The position numbers and the translations under genes are program-made. From positions 620,001 to 684,000 of the forward strand of contig NZ_JALKCV010000001.1 in NCBI RefSeq assembly GCF_023634065.1: a stretch of 64,000 nucleotides of DNA. The letters are read 5' to 3'. Position 1 is the stretch's first letter. Each line of letters begins with the position of its first letter. The notes under the pieces were generated by a model that saw only the letters and a program-made list of their open reading frames with translations, was not told the origin of the DNA and did no database searches. Below, one piece after another: positions 25,873 to 34,977 of the stretch. Origin of the DNA: Microbulbifer litoralis (GTDB lineage: Bacteria > Pseudomonadota > Gammaproteobacteria > Pseudomonadales > Cellvibrionaceae).

Positions 25873-28089
25873 TCAACCCTGCGGTGCCTTGAGATGCCGA
25901 TCAAAGAAATCCCGGATCATGGTATACAGGTGAATGCGCGTCTGCTTTCCGCGCAGGCTGTGTTTCTTGCCGGGATATGTCATCAGCTCGAACTGCCTGC
26001 CATCGTCCTGCAGCTGCTTGATCAGTTTGGTGGTATTGGTAAACAGCACATTGTCGTCCGCCATGCCGTGATAGATCAGCAGCGGGCCTTTCAGGCCGTT
26101 CGCGTAGGGAAACACCGACGACTCGTGATAGGCATCCGGCACCACGTTCGGGTTGCCCATATAGCGCTCGGTGTAATGGGTATCGTACAGGGACCAGTCG
26201 GTAACCGGCGCCCCGGAAACCCCGGCCGTGAAATAATCGCCGGCCTTGAACATCGTCATCAGCGCCATATAGCCGCCGTAGCTGTGGCCGTAGACACCGA
26301 TACGGTCGCCATCCACGTAGGGCAGCGAGCGCAGGAATTTGACGCCGGTTACCTGGTCATCCACTTCGACGCTACCCATGCGATGGAGGATCGGGTTCTC
26401 GAATTCGGTGCCGCGATGGGCGGAGCCGCGGTTGTCCAGGGTGAAAACGATATAGCCCTGCTGCGCCATATACTGGTTGAACTCGCGATCCCAGCTGTTG
26501 GTAACCAGCTGCGCATGCGGACCGCCGTACAGATAGACCATGACCGGGTAACGCTTGTCTTCATCGAAGTTGGCCGGCTTGTACATGCGATAGTAAAGGC
26601 GGTGTCCCTGCGGGGCCTCGACAGTGCCAAATTCCGGGGCAATCCAGTCCTTCCTGTACGGATACAGGGGGTGACCCTCGACCACCGCGTTTTCCTCCAG
26701 CCAGGTTATCTGCTCGCCACCGGCCCGGTGCAGGCTCACCTGCGGTGGCGTGGTGGTGTTGGAAAACTTGTCGATATAACCGGATCCGTCTTTGGAAAAC
26801 TCGATGTCGTGCATCCCCGCGCGGCGGGAAATCTTCTGCGGCAGGTTATCGCCCTGGCCGTACAGATCCACCGAATAGAGATGGCGCTCCATCGGTGTAT
26901 CGCGGCGGCCGGTGAAATAGAGCCTGCCGTTTTCCTCATCCACAGCTTCCAGGTTGTCCACCGCCCAGTGGCCATGGGTCAGCTGGCGCACCAGTTTGCC
27001 GTCCAGGTCGTACAGGTACAGGTGCTTGAATCCGTCGCGCTCGGATGCCCAGACAAAGCGGTCGCTGTCCTCGAGGAAGCGCAGGTCCTTGTTCAGGTTG
27101 ATCCAGGTATCGCTGCGCTCCTCGACCACCACGCGATCATCGCCACTCTCCAGGTCAAACAGGTGCAGGTCCAGCTGTTGTTGATCGCGGCTCTGCCATT
27201 GATAGCTGAGCAGATTGTCGCGCGCCCATTTTACCCGCGGGATGTAGATGTCCCATTTTCTTCCCAGGTCGATCCAGCGCGTGTTACCGGAATCCAGGTC
27301 CAAAACGCCCAGTTGGATTTTCACGTTGGGGCGGCCGGCGGCGGGGTAGCGCTGCTGGATCACATCGATGCGATCGGCATAGATCTCGCTGCGGGTCACT
27401 TCGTCCACCGGTGATTCATCCACACGCAGGTAGGCGATGCGGCGATCGTCCGGCGACCACCAGTAACCGGTCATGCGGTCCATCTCCTCCTGGGCGACGA
27501 ACTCCGCCATACCGTTCTTGATCGGTCCCTCACCGTCGCGGGTGAGCTGGCGCTCTTCACCGGTTTTCAGGTCGACGATAAAGATATCCTGATCGCGGAT
27601 AAAGGAGACATAGCGGCCCTCCGGCGACACGCGCACATCGGTCTCGAAGGCTTCCGTGTCGGTCAGGCGGCGCGATGTTTTTTTATCGAGATCGTAGTAG
27701 TAGATATCTCCGGCCAGCGGGAACAGCAGCGCCCTGCCGTCACTGGACCAAGTGTACTCCATGATACCGCTGCCGTAGATTCGCTGGCGCTCGCGGCGGG
27801 CCTTCTCTTCATCGGACAGCGCTTCCTCCCCCCGGTGCAGGGAATCGGAATTCACCAGCATGCGGGTTTTGCCATCGGCGATATGGTATTCCCACAGGTC
27901 ATAGCGGTTGTAGTCTTCGTCGCGGCCTTTCAGGAAGGTGACCCGGCGGCCATCGGGGGAGTATTCCAGTGCGCGGGGGGCCGCACCACTGAGGGCGGGA
28001 TCCGAGAACAATCTCTCGATCGTCAACTCTTCTGCAGAAGAAAAACTGGCAAATACGCAGCTCAACAGGATAAGCAATCCTCTTTTCAT
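25873..28089 (-). CDS. Secreted dipeptidyl-peptidase-IV-like S9 peptidase
   Basis: The 738-residue protein has a signal peptide (MKRGLLILLSCVFASFSSA), an N-terminal eight-blade DPP-IV propeller and a C-terminal alpha/beta-hydrolase domain. EFVAQEEMDRMTGYWWSPD holds the double Glu that recognises the free N-terminus of substrates. The triad is Ser603 (GHSYGGY), Asp678 or Asp679 (HGMADDN) and His710 (KKHSLRG). DPP-IV enzymes remove X-Pro or X-Ala dipeptides; the close prolyl tripeptidyl peptidases have the same layout. Start ATG 28089 is at the signal peptide. It acts in the periplasm or extracellularly, with the S9 peptidase at 14828 and the M20 peptidase at 51395 giving a peptide-utilisation set. 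Confidence 0.9.
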   Translation of the reverse strand: MKRGLLILLSCVFASFSSAEELTIERLFSDPALSGAAPRALEYSPDGRRVTFLKGRDEDYNRYDLWEYHIADGKTRMLVNSDSLHRGEEALSDEEKARRERQRIYGSGIMEYTWSSDGRALLFPLAGDIYYYDLDKKTSRRLTDTEAFETDVRVSPEGRYVSFIRDQDIFIVDLKTGEERQLTRDGEGPIKNGMAEFVAQEEMDRMTGYWWSPDDRRIAYLRVDESPVDEVTRSEIYADRIDVIQQRYPAAGRPNVKIQLGVLDLDSGNTRWIDLGRKWDIYIPRVKWARDNLLSYQWQSRDQQQLDLHLFDLESGDDRVVVEERSDTWINLNKDLRFLEDSDRFVWASERDGFKHLYLYDLDGKLVRQLTHGHWAVDNLEAVDEENGRLYFTGRRDTPMERHLYSVDLYGQGDNLPQKISRRAGMHDIEFSKDGSGYIDKFSNTTTPPQVSLHRAGGEQITWLEENAVVEGHPLYPYRKDWIAPEFGTVEAPQGHRLYYRMYKPANFDEDKRYPVMVYLYGGPHAQLVTNSWDREFNQYMAQQGYIVFTLDNRGSAHRGTEFENPILHRMGSVEVDDQVTGVKFLRSLPYVDGDRIGVYGHSYGGYMALMTMFKAGDYFTAGVSGAPVTDWSLYDTHYTERYMGNPNVVPDAYHESSVFPYANGLKGPLLIYHGMADDNVLFTNTTKLIKQLQDDGRQFELMTYPGKKHSLRGKQTRIHLYTMIRDFFDRHLKAPQG

Positions 28090-28313
28090 GGGGCAACTCG
28101 TTGTTATCGTCACAAATCGGGCGGGCCCGCCTGCGCGGCACCACAGCAATGATCCCGATTCTACTGCCGGGCACCCGTAAGAGCCACCCGGGCAGCCCAC
28201 CGGAGGGTAGCCGGTGCGTATCGGAAAATAAGAATTCCCGGCGGAACAAAGTGCGCAATACACAGTCGCAAGTGATACCGAGCGGACACTTTCAGCAATA
28301 CAGGAGTTCTTTT

Positions 28314-28511
28314 ATGGACGCATTCAAAAAATTAAGCGTGATCGGCTTCACAGCCATGCTGGCAATAGGCGCCGCAGGCTGCGAAAAAGAAAGCGGGGCA
28401 GAGAAAGTTGGCGAGCAGATCGACGAAACAATGAACGACATGGGAAATGCCGTTGAAGATGCCTGCGAAGACGTGAAGGAAGAAGCCGGCGCAGAAGACA
28501 AGGACTGCTGA
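28314..28511 (+). CDS. Tiny acidic lipoprotein (65 aa)
   Basis: The 65-residue protein begins MDAFKKLSVIGFTAMLAIGAAGC, a signal peptide with a lipobox-like AAGC (Cys23), followed by a very acidic helical segment (EKVGEQIDETMNDMGNAVEDACEDVKEEA) and a final Cys. CAGGAG just upstream of ATG 28314 is a good ribosome binding site. Many gammaproteobacteria encode similar short lipoproteins of unknown role, somewhat like entericidin or YqjD-type stress proteins in length and charge. It is flanked downstream by dispersed repeats and stands alone. The two remaining Cys could form a disulfide in the periplasm. Confidence 0.75.
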   Translation: MDAFKKLSVIGFTAMLAIGAAGCEKESGAEKVGEQIDETMNDMGNAVEDACEDVKEEAGAEDKDC

Positions 28512-28540
28512 GCCCAGCACCCGGACAGGCCCCGGAAATG

Positions 28541-28573
28541 TAGCCCGGATGGAGCGCAGCGGAATCCGGGCTC
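28541..28573 (-). repeat. Dispersed CCGGAT-type repeat, copy 2
   Basis: Reverse-complemented, this segment matches the unit at 5127-5159 at nearly every position (CCCGGATTCCGCTGCGCT-C/T-CATCCGGGCTAC). It lies just after the tiny lipoprotein gene. A more degenerate unit at 28600-28628 (CCCGGACTCCGCCGCGCTCC-GTCCGGGA) follows, giving a paired arrangement like a BIME. Confidence 0.65.
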
Positions 28574-28644
28574 CCCGCACAATCGACAGCCGATAAACTC
28601 CCGGACTCCGCCGCGCTCCGTCCGGGATCTCCTTCTTTAGAATC

Positions 28645-30642
28645 CTATATTGCTCCGGGGTAGTCTTTCAGCTCCTCGGACAATATCGTTTTCAGCGGTG
28701 CCAGTTCCGCCTCGAAATTTTTCCACTGCTCGGTACCCGCACGGTAAATTGGCTGGCGCACCTGTTCAGCGCTGGGCGTGCGTACGGCGCGCTCTGTCTG
28801 GTGGAAATCGATGCAAGTCTGTTCAAACGGCAGGCCGCAGTAATCGAGGATGCGGCGCACCTGCCCCTCCAGGTCTTCGACCACCGATTCATAGTGCACG
28901 CGCAACACCTTCTCCGGTAGCACCCTGTCCCAGTGCGCCATCAGGCGCACATAGTCGCGGTAGTATTCGCCCATCTGTTCCAGTCCATAGGTAAACTCCT
29001 GACCGTCGGCGAACAGCTGCTTGAAACCGCTGAAGCAGCAGGACAGCGGGTGGCGGCGTGCGTCGATGATCCTGGCGTTGGGCAGCATCAGCTGGATCAG
29101 GCCGATATGGCGGAAATTGTTGGGCATCTTGTCGATAAACAGCGGCGCGCCCTGCCGGTGGATACGGGTCTCCTCGATAAACTGCCGGCCCAGCTGCTGC
29201 AGTTTTCCCGCATCCAGGTCGTGCAGGACGGCCGGGTAGCGCGGTTCCTCGCTGGCGCGGCGGCGGCCATCCAGGCGGCGGGCCGCGGCCATGATATTGT
29301 GCAACTCGAGAGTGCCGTCCACCTGTGAATGGGAGGCAAGTATCTGCTCCAGCAGCGTGGAGCCAGCGCGGGGCAGGCCGACAATAAAAATCGGGTCCGG
29401 TGCATCATAGCCGGCGCCGGAAAATTTCTCGAACAGCGCAGGAATGCAGTGTGCTATCTGCAGATCGGTATCGCGGCGGTTCTGCTCGATACTGTAGCGA
29501 CATTCCTGCTGCTTCAGGGCATTGCCCTGTTCATACCAGCGGAAGGCCCGCGCGTATTCCTTGCGGTCCTCCAACGCCTTGCCCAGTGCAAAACAGAGGT
29601 GGTAGCGATCCTCGAGTGCGGTAGTCGCAGCACTTTCCAGTTCGCGCATGCGCTCGATTTCCGTGTCCGCAAAGCGGTAGGTTTTCATATTGGCGAGGCT
29701 CCACCAGGCATCGCCAAAATCCGGCTTGGCCCGATAGGCGTCGCGATAGGCGCTGTTGGCCGCCTCTGCATCGCCGATGGTTTTCAGCGCGTGGCCCCGC
29801 TGCAGGTGCACACCGTGTAGCTCCGGCGCCTCGGCGGCAATGCGATCGTAGATCGCCAGTGCGGTTTTGTAGTCGCCGACCATGGCACTCTGGGTGGCGA
29901 ACAGGATTTCCGTGCGGCGGCCGCCCTGGGCTTTCCTGAGAGTTTCCGCCTGCTCCAGCGCGGCGGCGAATTTCTGTCGCTTGCGCAACACGCCGATATA
30001 ATCGAAACGCGCCTGGTGGAAATCCGGGTAGAGTGCCAGGCAGCTCTCCAGCAGGAAGTCGGCGTCGTCGAGAATCCCCAGTTCGGCACCCACCAGCGCC
30101 AGCAGGCGCATGCCTTCAGGGTGGTGTTTGTGTTGCTGCAGGAAGGCGCGGCAGAGCTGCTCGGCTTTGTAGAGCTTGCGCTCGTACAACAGGCTGGCGG
30201 CACTGAGCAGTTCCGGCGGCAGTTTCTGCAACTGCTGGTACTGGTGCAGGGCCCGTTCGGCCTCGCCCTTTTCACCCAGGGCCCGCAATGCCAGCGCCAG
30301 TCCGCGCCAGCTGGCTTGCAGGGCCGGGTTCAGTTCCACCGCGCGGCGAAACGCGTCGGCAGCCGCTGGGTTGTCGTCCAGCTGCGCGAAATTGTGGCCA
30401 CGCTCCTGGTATGCGCGGGTGTTCTCGCCGTCGAGTCGCAGCAGTTTTTCCAGTGTCTGTAATGCCTGCGCGTATTCGTCCAGATAGCGCTGGCTGACGG
30501 CGAGCAGGTAGAAGACTTCCGGGTCCCGTGGATGGGCGTGCGCGACGGTTTGAGCCAGATCCCGGGCGCGGGAAAAATCGCGCTGTTTCAGCGCACTGCG
30601 GATTTCAGACAGGGATTCCGGGTTGGCGGGTTCGGAAGACAC
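28645..30642 (-). CDS. TPR-repeat sulfotransferase family protein
   Basis: The 665-residue protein has about ten tetratricopeptide repeats (residues about 10-390, for example YLLAVSQRYLDEYAQALQ and RGHNFAQLDDNPAAADAFRR) followed by a sulfotransferase domain. GLPRAGSTLLEQIL is the 5'-phosphosulfate loop binding PAPS, and IDARRHPLSCCFSGFKQLF holds the 3'-phosphate motif. No signal peptide is present, so it is cytoplasmic. Start GTG 30642 was chosen because the in-frame extension upstream is entirely the REP-type repeat. Such TPR-sulfotransferases are often encoded beside TonB receptors in alpha- and gammaproteobacteria, as here with the receptor upstream on the same strand. The acceptor is unknown; a small secreted or surface molecule is possible. 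Confidence 0.85.
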   Translation of the reverse strand: MSSEPANPESLSEIRSALKQRDFSRARDLAQTVAHAHPRDPEVFYLLAVSQRYLDEYAQALQTLEKLLRLDGENTRAYQERGHNFAQLDDNPAAADAFRRAVELNPALQASWRGLALALRALGEKGEAERALHQYQQLQKLPPELLSAASLLYERKLYKAEQLCRAFLQQHKHHPEGMRLLALVGAELGILDDADFLLESCLALYPDFHQARFDYIGVLRKRQKFAAALEQAETLRKAQGGRRTEILFATQSAMVGDYKTALAIYDRIAAEAPELHGVHLQRGHALKTIGDAEAANSAYRDAYRAKPDFGDAWWSLANMKTYRFADTEIERMRELESAATTALEDRYHLCFALGKALEDRKEYARAFRWYEQGNALKQQECRYSIEQNRRDTDLQIAHCIPALFEKFSGAGYDAPDPIFIVGLPRAGSTLLEQILASHSQVDGTLELHNIMAAARRLDGRRRASEEPRYPAVLHDLDAGKLQQLGRQFIEETRIHRQGAPLFIDKMPNNFRHIGLIQLMLPNARIIDARRHPLSCCFSGFKQLFADGQEFTYGLEQMGEYYRDYVRLMAHWDRVLPEKVLRVHYESVVEDLEGQVRRILDYCGLPFEQTCIDFHQTERAVRTPSAEQVRQPIYRAGTEQWKNFEAELAPLKTILSEELKDYPGAI

Positions 30643-30671
30643 TATGGTATCTCGTTGGGTTGGAAGCAATT

Positions 30672-30734
30672 GTAGGAGCCTGCCTTGCAGGCGAAAGGAG
30701 CGGTGCCCTATTCGCCTGCAAGGCAGGCTCCTAC
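30672..30734. repeat. REP-type inverted repeat (BIME-like)
   Basis: The arm at 30672-30694 (GTAGGAGCCTGCCTTGCAGG then CGA) is repeated as an exact 23-bp reverse complement at 30712-30734, with a 17-nt loop. Each arm contains its own palindrome, GCCTGC-ctt-GCAGGC. This is the design of REP elements known in Pseudomonas (GTAGGAGC...GCTTGC...GCGA) mobilised by RAYT transposases; no RAYT gene is in the window. Confidence 0.85.
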
Positions 30735-30775
30735 TGCACGATTTCAGGATAGTGGGCCGCACGGCCCACTAGCCA

Positions 30776-33190
30776 TTAGAAATCGTAGCTCAGCCGTACG
30801 CCCATAGTGCGCGGACGGTTAGTGGTGGTGCGCTTGGAGCCGTCCAACGTGTTGATAAACAGCTCGGCGCGCTCGTCGGTGAGATTCTCCGCATAGAGTT
30901 CCACACCCCAGTTCATTTCGCGCAGGCCTACGGAGGCGTCTACGGTGGCGTAGGCGTCCTGCTTGAAGCGGTCGTTGGGCTGCACCACGATGGAACTCCA
31001 GGCCTCATCGCTGTACTGCACACCTGCCTGCCAATAGGCGTCGAAACGGGAAACCGTCCACTCGTAGCGCGCGCGCAGGTTCATCTGCAGGGGCGGGGAC
31101 AGGGCCAGCTCGCTGCCTTCCGGCGCCACGTTGACGGCACTCGCCGGCACGTCGGTGATCTCGGTATCGTTGTAGGAGAAGGCACCGGTGATCTGCAGAT
31201 TGTCTGTGGGCAACCAGGTCACGTCCGCCTCGATACCGTTGATCTGCGCATCCAGGGCGTTGTCCAGGTAGAACAGGAAGTAGACGCTGGGATCGAATAC
31301 CGCGGTCTGGATATCCTTCCAGTCGACGCGGTAGATACTGCCGTTGAACTGCACTGTGTTGCCGGCCAGGCTGGTTTTCCAGCCGGCTTCGTAGTTGTCG
31401 ACGGTATCGGTGCTCACTGTGTAGGGCACGGTGGTGGTGTCGTTGCCGTTGCCGCCGCCGCGGTTGTAGGCCGGCGGGCGGAAGCCCTCGGAGTAGGTTG
31501 CGTACAGCAATACATCGCTGTTGGGCGTGTAGCTGAGGGTGAACTTGGTGATGGTATCACTTTCGTTTAGCGGGGTTTCGATGCCGGCCTCTGCCCACTT
31601 GGAGTCGAGGTTGTCACCAAACTGGTCGACGTCAACCCCTTCGTTAAACAGCGGCGAATTGCCAAAGGCGGAATTGGCAGAGCCCAGCAGTTCCACGTCC
31701 ATGTCGTAGTGACGCAGGCCAACGGTACCAGTCAGCTTCTCGGTAAAGTCATAGGACAGCTCACCAAAGAAAGCCAGCTGTTCTTCGGTACGGGTAATAT
31801 CGTTGAAGAAGGCCACTTCCGCCGGACGCGCGCTCGGGTCGATCACCGTCGCCTTTACCGGGTCAGTGGTATCCGGGGACCAGCCGCGCGGGTAGTTTTC
31901 CGGAAAGCCCAGGTCGGCGACGGAGGCGTAGACAAAGTTGCCGCGATCGAGAATTTCCACATCCTCGTAGAAGGCGCCACCGGTAAAGCGCAGTGCGTGC
32001 TCCTGCGGTGTGGAGATACGCAGCTCGTGGGAGGTGCGGGTATTTTCTACCAGGCCGACGTAGCCTTTGGTCGGGTCGTAGCAGGTATCCACATAGTCGC
32101 AGGTATAATAGGCCACATAGCCGCCCACATCGTTATAGCCGGTATAGTCCATGGACTGCTCGACTTCGCGGTCCAGGTAGGCACCGGTGTAGACCACATC
32201 CAACGCCGCCAGGCGGCCTTCCAGGGTCCAGCTGGTCAGGTCGAAACTGTCGTCCAGGGAATCCTCGAAGTAGCGCTGCACTTGCAGATCGCCGACGTTT
32301 TCCGGGTCGTGGTCGAAAACGCCGTCCGCTTCCAGGTCCTGGTGCGTGTGTTGTACCAGCGCTTCCCAGTCGTCGTTGATGGCGTATTTGACACCGATAC
32401 GCGCGCCCTTGTAGCTGGCGTCATTGAAGTCCTCTTCCACCAGGTTTTCGTTGGTGGCACTCTCCACCGGCAGCCCTTCCCAGGCCGGGTTCACTTCCGG
32501 ATTCGGGGTATAGGTACCGGCAACATTGTCGATGTAACCACCCTCATTGGACTGATAGGCAGCCACACGCACGGCCAGCTTGTCGTCGATGATCGGCAGG
32601 TTCACCACTGTTTCCAGGGTGTCGGACATATCGCCATCCTTGGTGGTGGCAAGGCCGGCATCAATGCCCAGCTCGAACTCGTTCAGCTTCGGCTTGTTGG
32701 TGATCAGGCGCACGGTACCCGCCTGGGAACTGGCGCCGAACAGGGTACCCTGCGGGCCTTTCAGTACTTCCACGCGCTCGATATCGGTGACATAGACATC
32801 CAGGTTGCGGCCACCGATACTGACCGGCGCTTCATCCACGTACAGGGCCACATTCGGCGCCGTGCCGTTGGCCTGGGACAGCTGGGTGGAAATGGTTTCA
32901 GTTGCCATGCCGCGAATGTAGATGGATGACTGGCCCGGGCCGCGACCGCCGGCGGTCACATTGGGCATATGGCGGATATAGTCGTCAAAGTTGCTGACGT
33001 TGAGGTTTTCCAGATTCTGCTCCCCCAGCGCCTGCACCGCCACCGGGATATCCTGCGCGCTTTCGGCGCGCTTGGTGGCAGTGACCGTCACTTCCTCGAT
33101 CTGCTTCGGCTCGGCCTGGGCAGCCTGGCTGCCCAGGATCGCTGCAGAAGCGGCGAGTACCGCGCTGTGCAGTCTGTTCTTCTCAAACAC
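30776..33190 (-). CDS. TonB-dependent receptor (cargo unknown)
   Basis: The 804-residue outer-membrane protein has a signal peptide (SAVLAASAAILGSQAAQA, to about residue 27), TonB box IEEVTVTATKR, a plug domain with QDIPVAVQALGEQ, SSIYIRGMATETIS and VLKGPQGTLFGASSQAGTVRLIT, and a barrel ending GVRLSYDF. This plug type is the one frequent in sphingomonads and marine gammaproteobacteria, used for diverse organic substrates rather than siderophores only. Start GTG 33190 has GAGGAG at ideal spacing and begins the signal peptide. Downstream on the same strand, after a REP repeat, is a TPR-sulfotransferase, suggesting the pair handle one substrate. A TTGTCA near 33379 may belong to its promoter. 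Confidence 0.9.
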   Translation of the reverse strand: MFEKNRLHSAVLAASAAILGSQAAQAEPKQIEEVTVTATKRAESAQDIPVAVQALGEQNLENLNVSNFDDYIRHMPNVTAGGRGPGQSSIYIRGMATETISTQLSQANGTAPNVALYVDEAPVSIGGRNLDVYVTDIERVEVLKGPQGTLFGASSQAGTVRLITNKPKLNEFELGIDAGLATTKDGDMSDTLETVVNLPIIDDKLAVRVAAYQSNEGGYIDNVAGTYTPNPEVNPAWEGLPVESATNENLVEEDFNDASYKGARIGVKYAINDDWEALVQHTHQDLEADGVFDHDPENVGDLQVQRYFEDSLDDSFDLTSWTLEGRLAALDVVYTGAYLDREVEQSMDYTGYNDVGGYVAYYTCDYVDTCYDPTKGYVGLVENTRTSHELRISTPQEHALRFTGGAFYEDVEILDRGNFVYASVADLGFPENYPRGWSPDTTDPVKATVIDPSARPAEVAFFNDITRTEEQLAFFGELSYDFTEKLTGTVGLRHYDMDVELLGSANSAFGNSPLFNEGVDVDQFGDNLDSKWAEAGIETPLNESDTITKFTLSYTPNSDVLLYATYSEGFRPPAYNRGGGNGNDTTTVPYTVSTDTVDNYEAGWKTSLAGNTVQFNGSIYRVDWKDIQTAVFDPSVYFLFYLDNALDAQINGIEADVTWLPTDNLQITGAFSYNDTEITDVPASAVNVAPEGSELALSPPLQMNLRARYEWTVSRFDAYWQAGVQYSDEAWSSIVVQPNDRFKQDAYATVDASVGLREMNWGVELYAENLTDERAELFINTLDGSKRTTTNRPRTMGVRLSYDF

Positions 33191-33717
33191 AGAATTCTCC
33201 TCGTTTTTTTGGTTGATCGTTGACCGGGGCGCCCCGCCGGCATGTGCCGGCAGCCCAGAGCAGCTCGGGCGACAAAGTCGCTCGGCAGCCAAAACAACAC
33301 CCCGCCGCCGGCGGGTGGCACCGGTTGCTGTATTACTGCCAGATCGCTGAAAAATTTAGTGGACTAATTATTTTGACAAGCTTTTCTTAGCAAGAAGGCG
33401 ATATTTTCCACCTTCGACGAAGCTTTTGGAGACAGAGACGCGGACGTAAACCCCGTTGCCCGGCCCGGATGTGCGGCGAAATTCTACAGAAATGTCGCTA
33501 AAACACAAATCATCGACGTTTTTCACACTGCCTGCGCCAAATCGATCAATTTTTAAACAGGAAGAAAGTCCATCCCCTTTCAGTTTTCTTGCGACTGTAA
33601 TCTTTCGCCTGCGAAATAAAAGGCGGGACAGTCCAGGCACGCGCCGCAACAGTTTACTGATTGCGCGGGCGCTATCCTGTACACAGGTTTTAAAATTCAG
33701 ACACGGGGTAGAAATTC
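33191..33717. other. Divergent intergenic region between a TonB receptor and a frnE-like gene
   Basis: About 530 bp without a convincing gene. The half next to the receptor is GC-rich with short palindromes (GCCGGC-atgt-GCCGGC at 33236-33251), probably a long leader. The half near 33350-33380 is AT-rich and may hold the receptor promoter (minus-strand TTGTCA at 33374-33379). A 93-codon minus-strand frame at 33368-33649 lacks features of a real gene. Confidence 0.4.
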
Positions 33718-34377
33718 ATGCCAGCAATCCCGATCAGGATCGAAATCGTATCTGACGTCGTCTGTCCCTGGTGTGTGATCGGCTATCTGCGCCTGCGGAA
33801 TGCCCTGGACAGATTTTCCGGGAGACTGGAAGCCAGAATTCACTGGCTGCCGTTCGAGTTGAACCCGCAGATGCCGGCCGACGGGCAGAACCTGCGCGAA
33901 CATCTGGTCCAGAAATACGGAATCACGCCACAGGAGAGTATCGAGAACCGCCAGCGACTCACGGATCTTGGGGCGGACCTGGGTTTCACCTTCAACTACA
34001 GCGACGATATGCGCATGTACAACACGTTCAATGCGCACCAGTTGCTGCACTGGGCAAGCGGCTACGATCGGCAGACAGAACTGAGCCTGCAACTCTTCCA
34101 TGATTTCTTCCACCAGCGCAAAAACGTCGGCAATATCGAAGTACTGGCAACCGCAGCGGAAACCGCAGGGCTGGATCCGCAGGAAGCGCGAACGGTTCTG
34201 CGCGAGCAGACCTATGCCCGGCCGGTACGCGAGCAGGAACGCCAGATTGCCGGGCAGGGCATCCACGGCGTGCCCCTGTTTATTCTCAACCGCGAGTACG
34301 GTATCAGCGGCGCCCAGGAAGTGGAGACTTTCGAGCGACAACTGCAGCAGTTACTCGACGACGATGGCAGCGAATAA
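33718..34377 (+). CDS. FrnE-like DsbA-family thiol oxidoreductase
   Basis: The 219-residue protein has the DsbA/FrnE thioredoxin fold with an inserted helical domain. The active-site motif is CPWC (Cys16, Cys19) after IEIVSDVV, and the cis-Pro loop is GVPLFIL near residue 185. There is no signal peptide, so the protein is cytoplasmic, as for FrnE of Deinococcus and the 2-hydroxychromene-2-carboxylate isomerase relatives. FrnE proteins act as disulfide isomerases or reductases in oxidative stress. CPWC rather than the SxxN of isomerases favours a redox role. It stands alone between a TonB receptor and a lipoprotein gene. Confidence 0.88.
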   Translation: MPAIPIRIEIVSDVVCPWCVIGYLRLRNALDRFSGRLEARIHWLPFELNPQMPADGQNLREHLVQKYGITPQESIENRQRLTDLGADLGFTFNYSDDMRMYNTFNAHQLLHWASGYDRQTELSLQLFHDFFHQRKNVGNIEVLATAAETAGLDPQEARTVLREQTYARPVREQERQIAGQGIHGVPLFILNREYGISGAQEVETFERQLQQLLDDDGSE

Positions 34378-34508
34378 AAAAGCCATCCCGACTGTCCCCG
34401 GCCCGGCCCTCTGCCCTGTATCCCGCTGTTAACAATTGTTTACCTTCCTTTACCCAACCCTGCTGTGTCGATGTGGTCTGATGGACTCCACAACAAGAGG
34501 AGTCGATC

Positions 34509-34964
34509 ATGCAACGCGCCACAGTCATCGCCGCGGTACTGCTCGCCACCGGCTGCAGCAGTGCTCCGGAAATACCACCCGTTTATTCAGAGTCCCTGAT
34601 TACCAATATTGCGCCCCAGGGTAATCATTTCTTTACCTATACCGCCACAGTAAATACCCGGCAGGATGGACCCGGCGAAGGCATGGGTGGTGGCCCGCGC
34701 GGTGGGCGCAGAGGCCCGGGCGGTGGCATGGGCGGCGGGCCGGGCGGCATGGATAGCGGCCCCGGCGGTATGGGCGGCGGGCCCGGCCGCGATACCCAGC
34801 GAAAAATGACCGAAGATCCCGAAAAAACAGCGATGCAGCGGCTGGAAACCGTACTGTCAGAAACCGGCTACTGCCCGGCTGGTTGGTTCGTTATCGAAAG
34901 CACGTTCGATCGCGGTGCGGCGAAGATCCGTGGCGAATGCCGGGCAATTCCCGAAGACAGCTAA
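34509..34964 (+). CDS. Glycine/methionine-rich lipoprotein of unknown function
   Basis: The 151-residue lipoprotein has lipobox LATGC (Cys16), a beta-like segment (SESLITNIAPQGNHFFTYTAT), then a low-complexity run with repeated GGGPGG, GGMGGGPGG and RGGRR units (about 53-93), and a C-terminal domain with two Cys (GYCPAGWFVIES, IRGECRA) that may form a disulfide. AGAGGAG before ATG 34509 is a strong ribosome binding site. The intradiol dioxygenase lipoprotein gene follows with a 13-bp gap, so the two are probably an operon. No family is recognised. The repeat region could bind a polymer or metal through Met and Gly, by inference only. Confidence 0.75.
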   Translation: MQRATVIAAVLLATGCSSAPEIPPVYSESLITNIAPQGNHFFTYTATVNTRQDGPGEGMGGGPRGGRRGPGGGMGGGPGGMDSGPGGMGGGPGRDTQRKMTEDPEKTAMQRLETVLSETGYCPAGWFVIESTFDRGAAKIRGECRAIPEDS

Positions 34965-34977
34965 AAAGGAGATGATC

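Noticed and set aside
25465..27414. A 649-codon open frame antisense to the DPP-IV-like peptidase
   Set aside because: High-GC third-position bias produces long antisense frames; the minus strand carries a full-length peptidase with signal peptide and triad, and the antisense product has no recognisable domains.
33368..33649. A 93-codon minus-strand frame between the TonB receptor and frnE-like gene
   Set aside because: Very basic, no ribosome binding site and it covers a likely promoter area.
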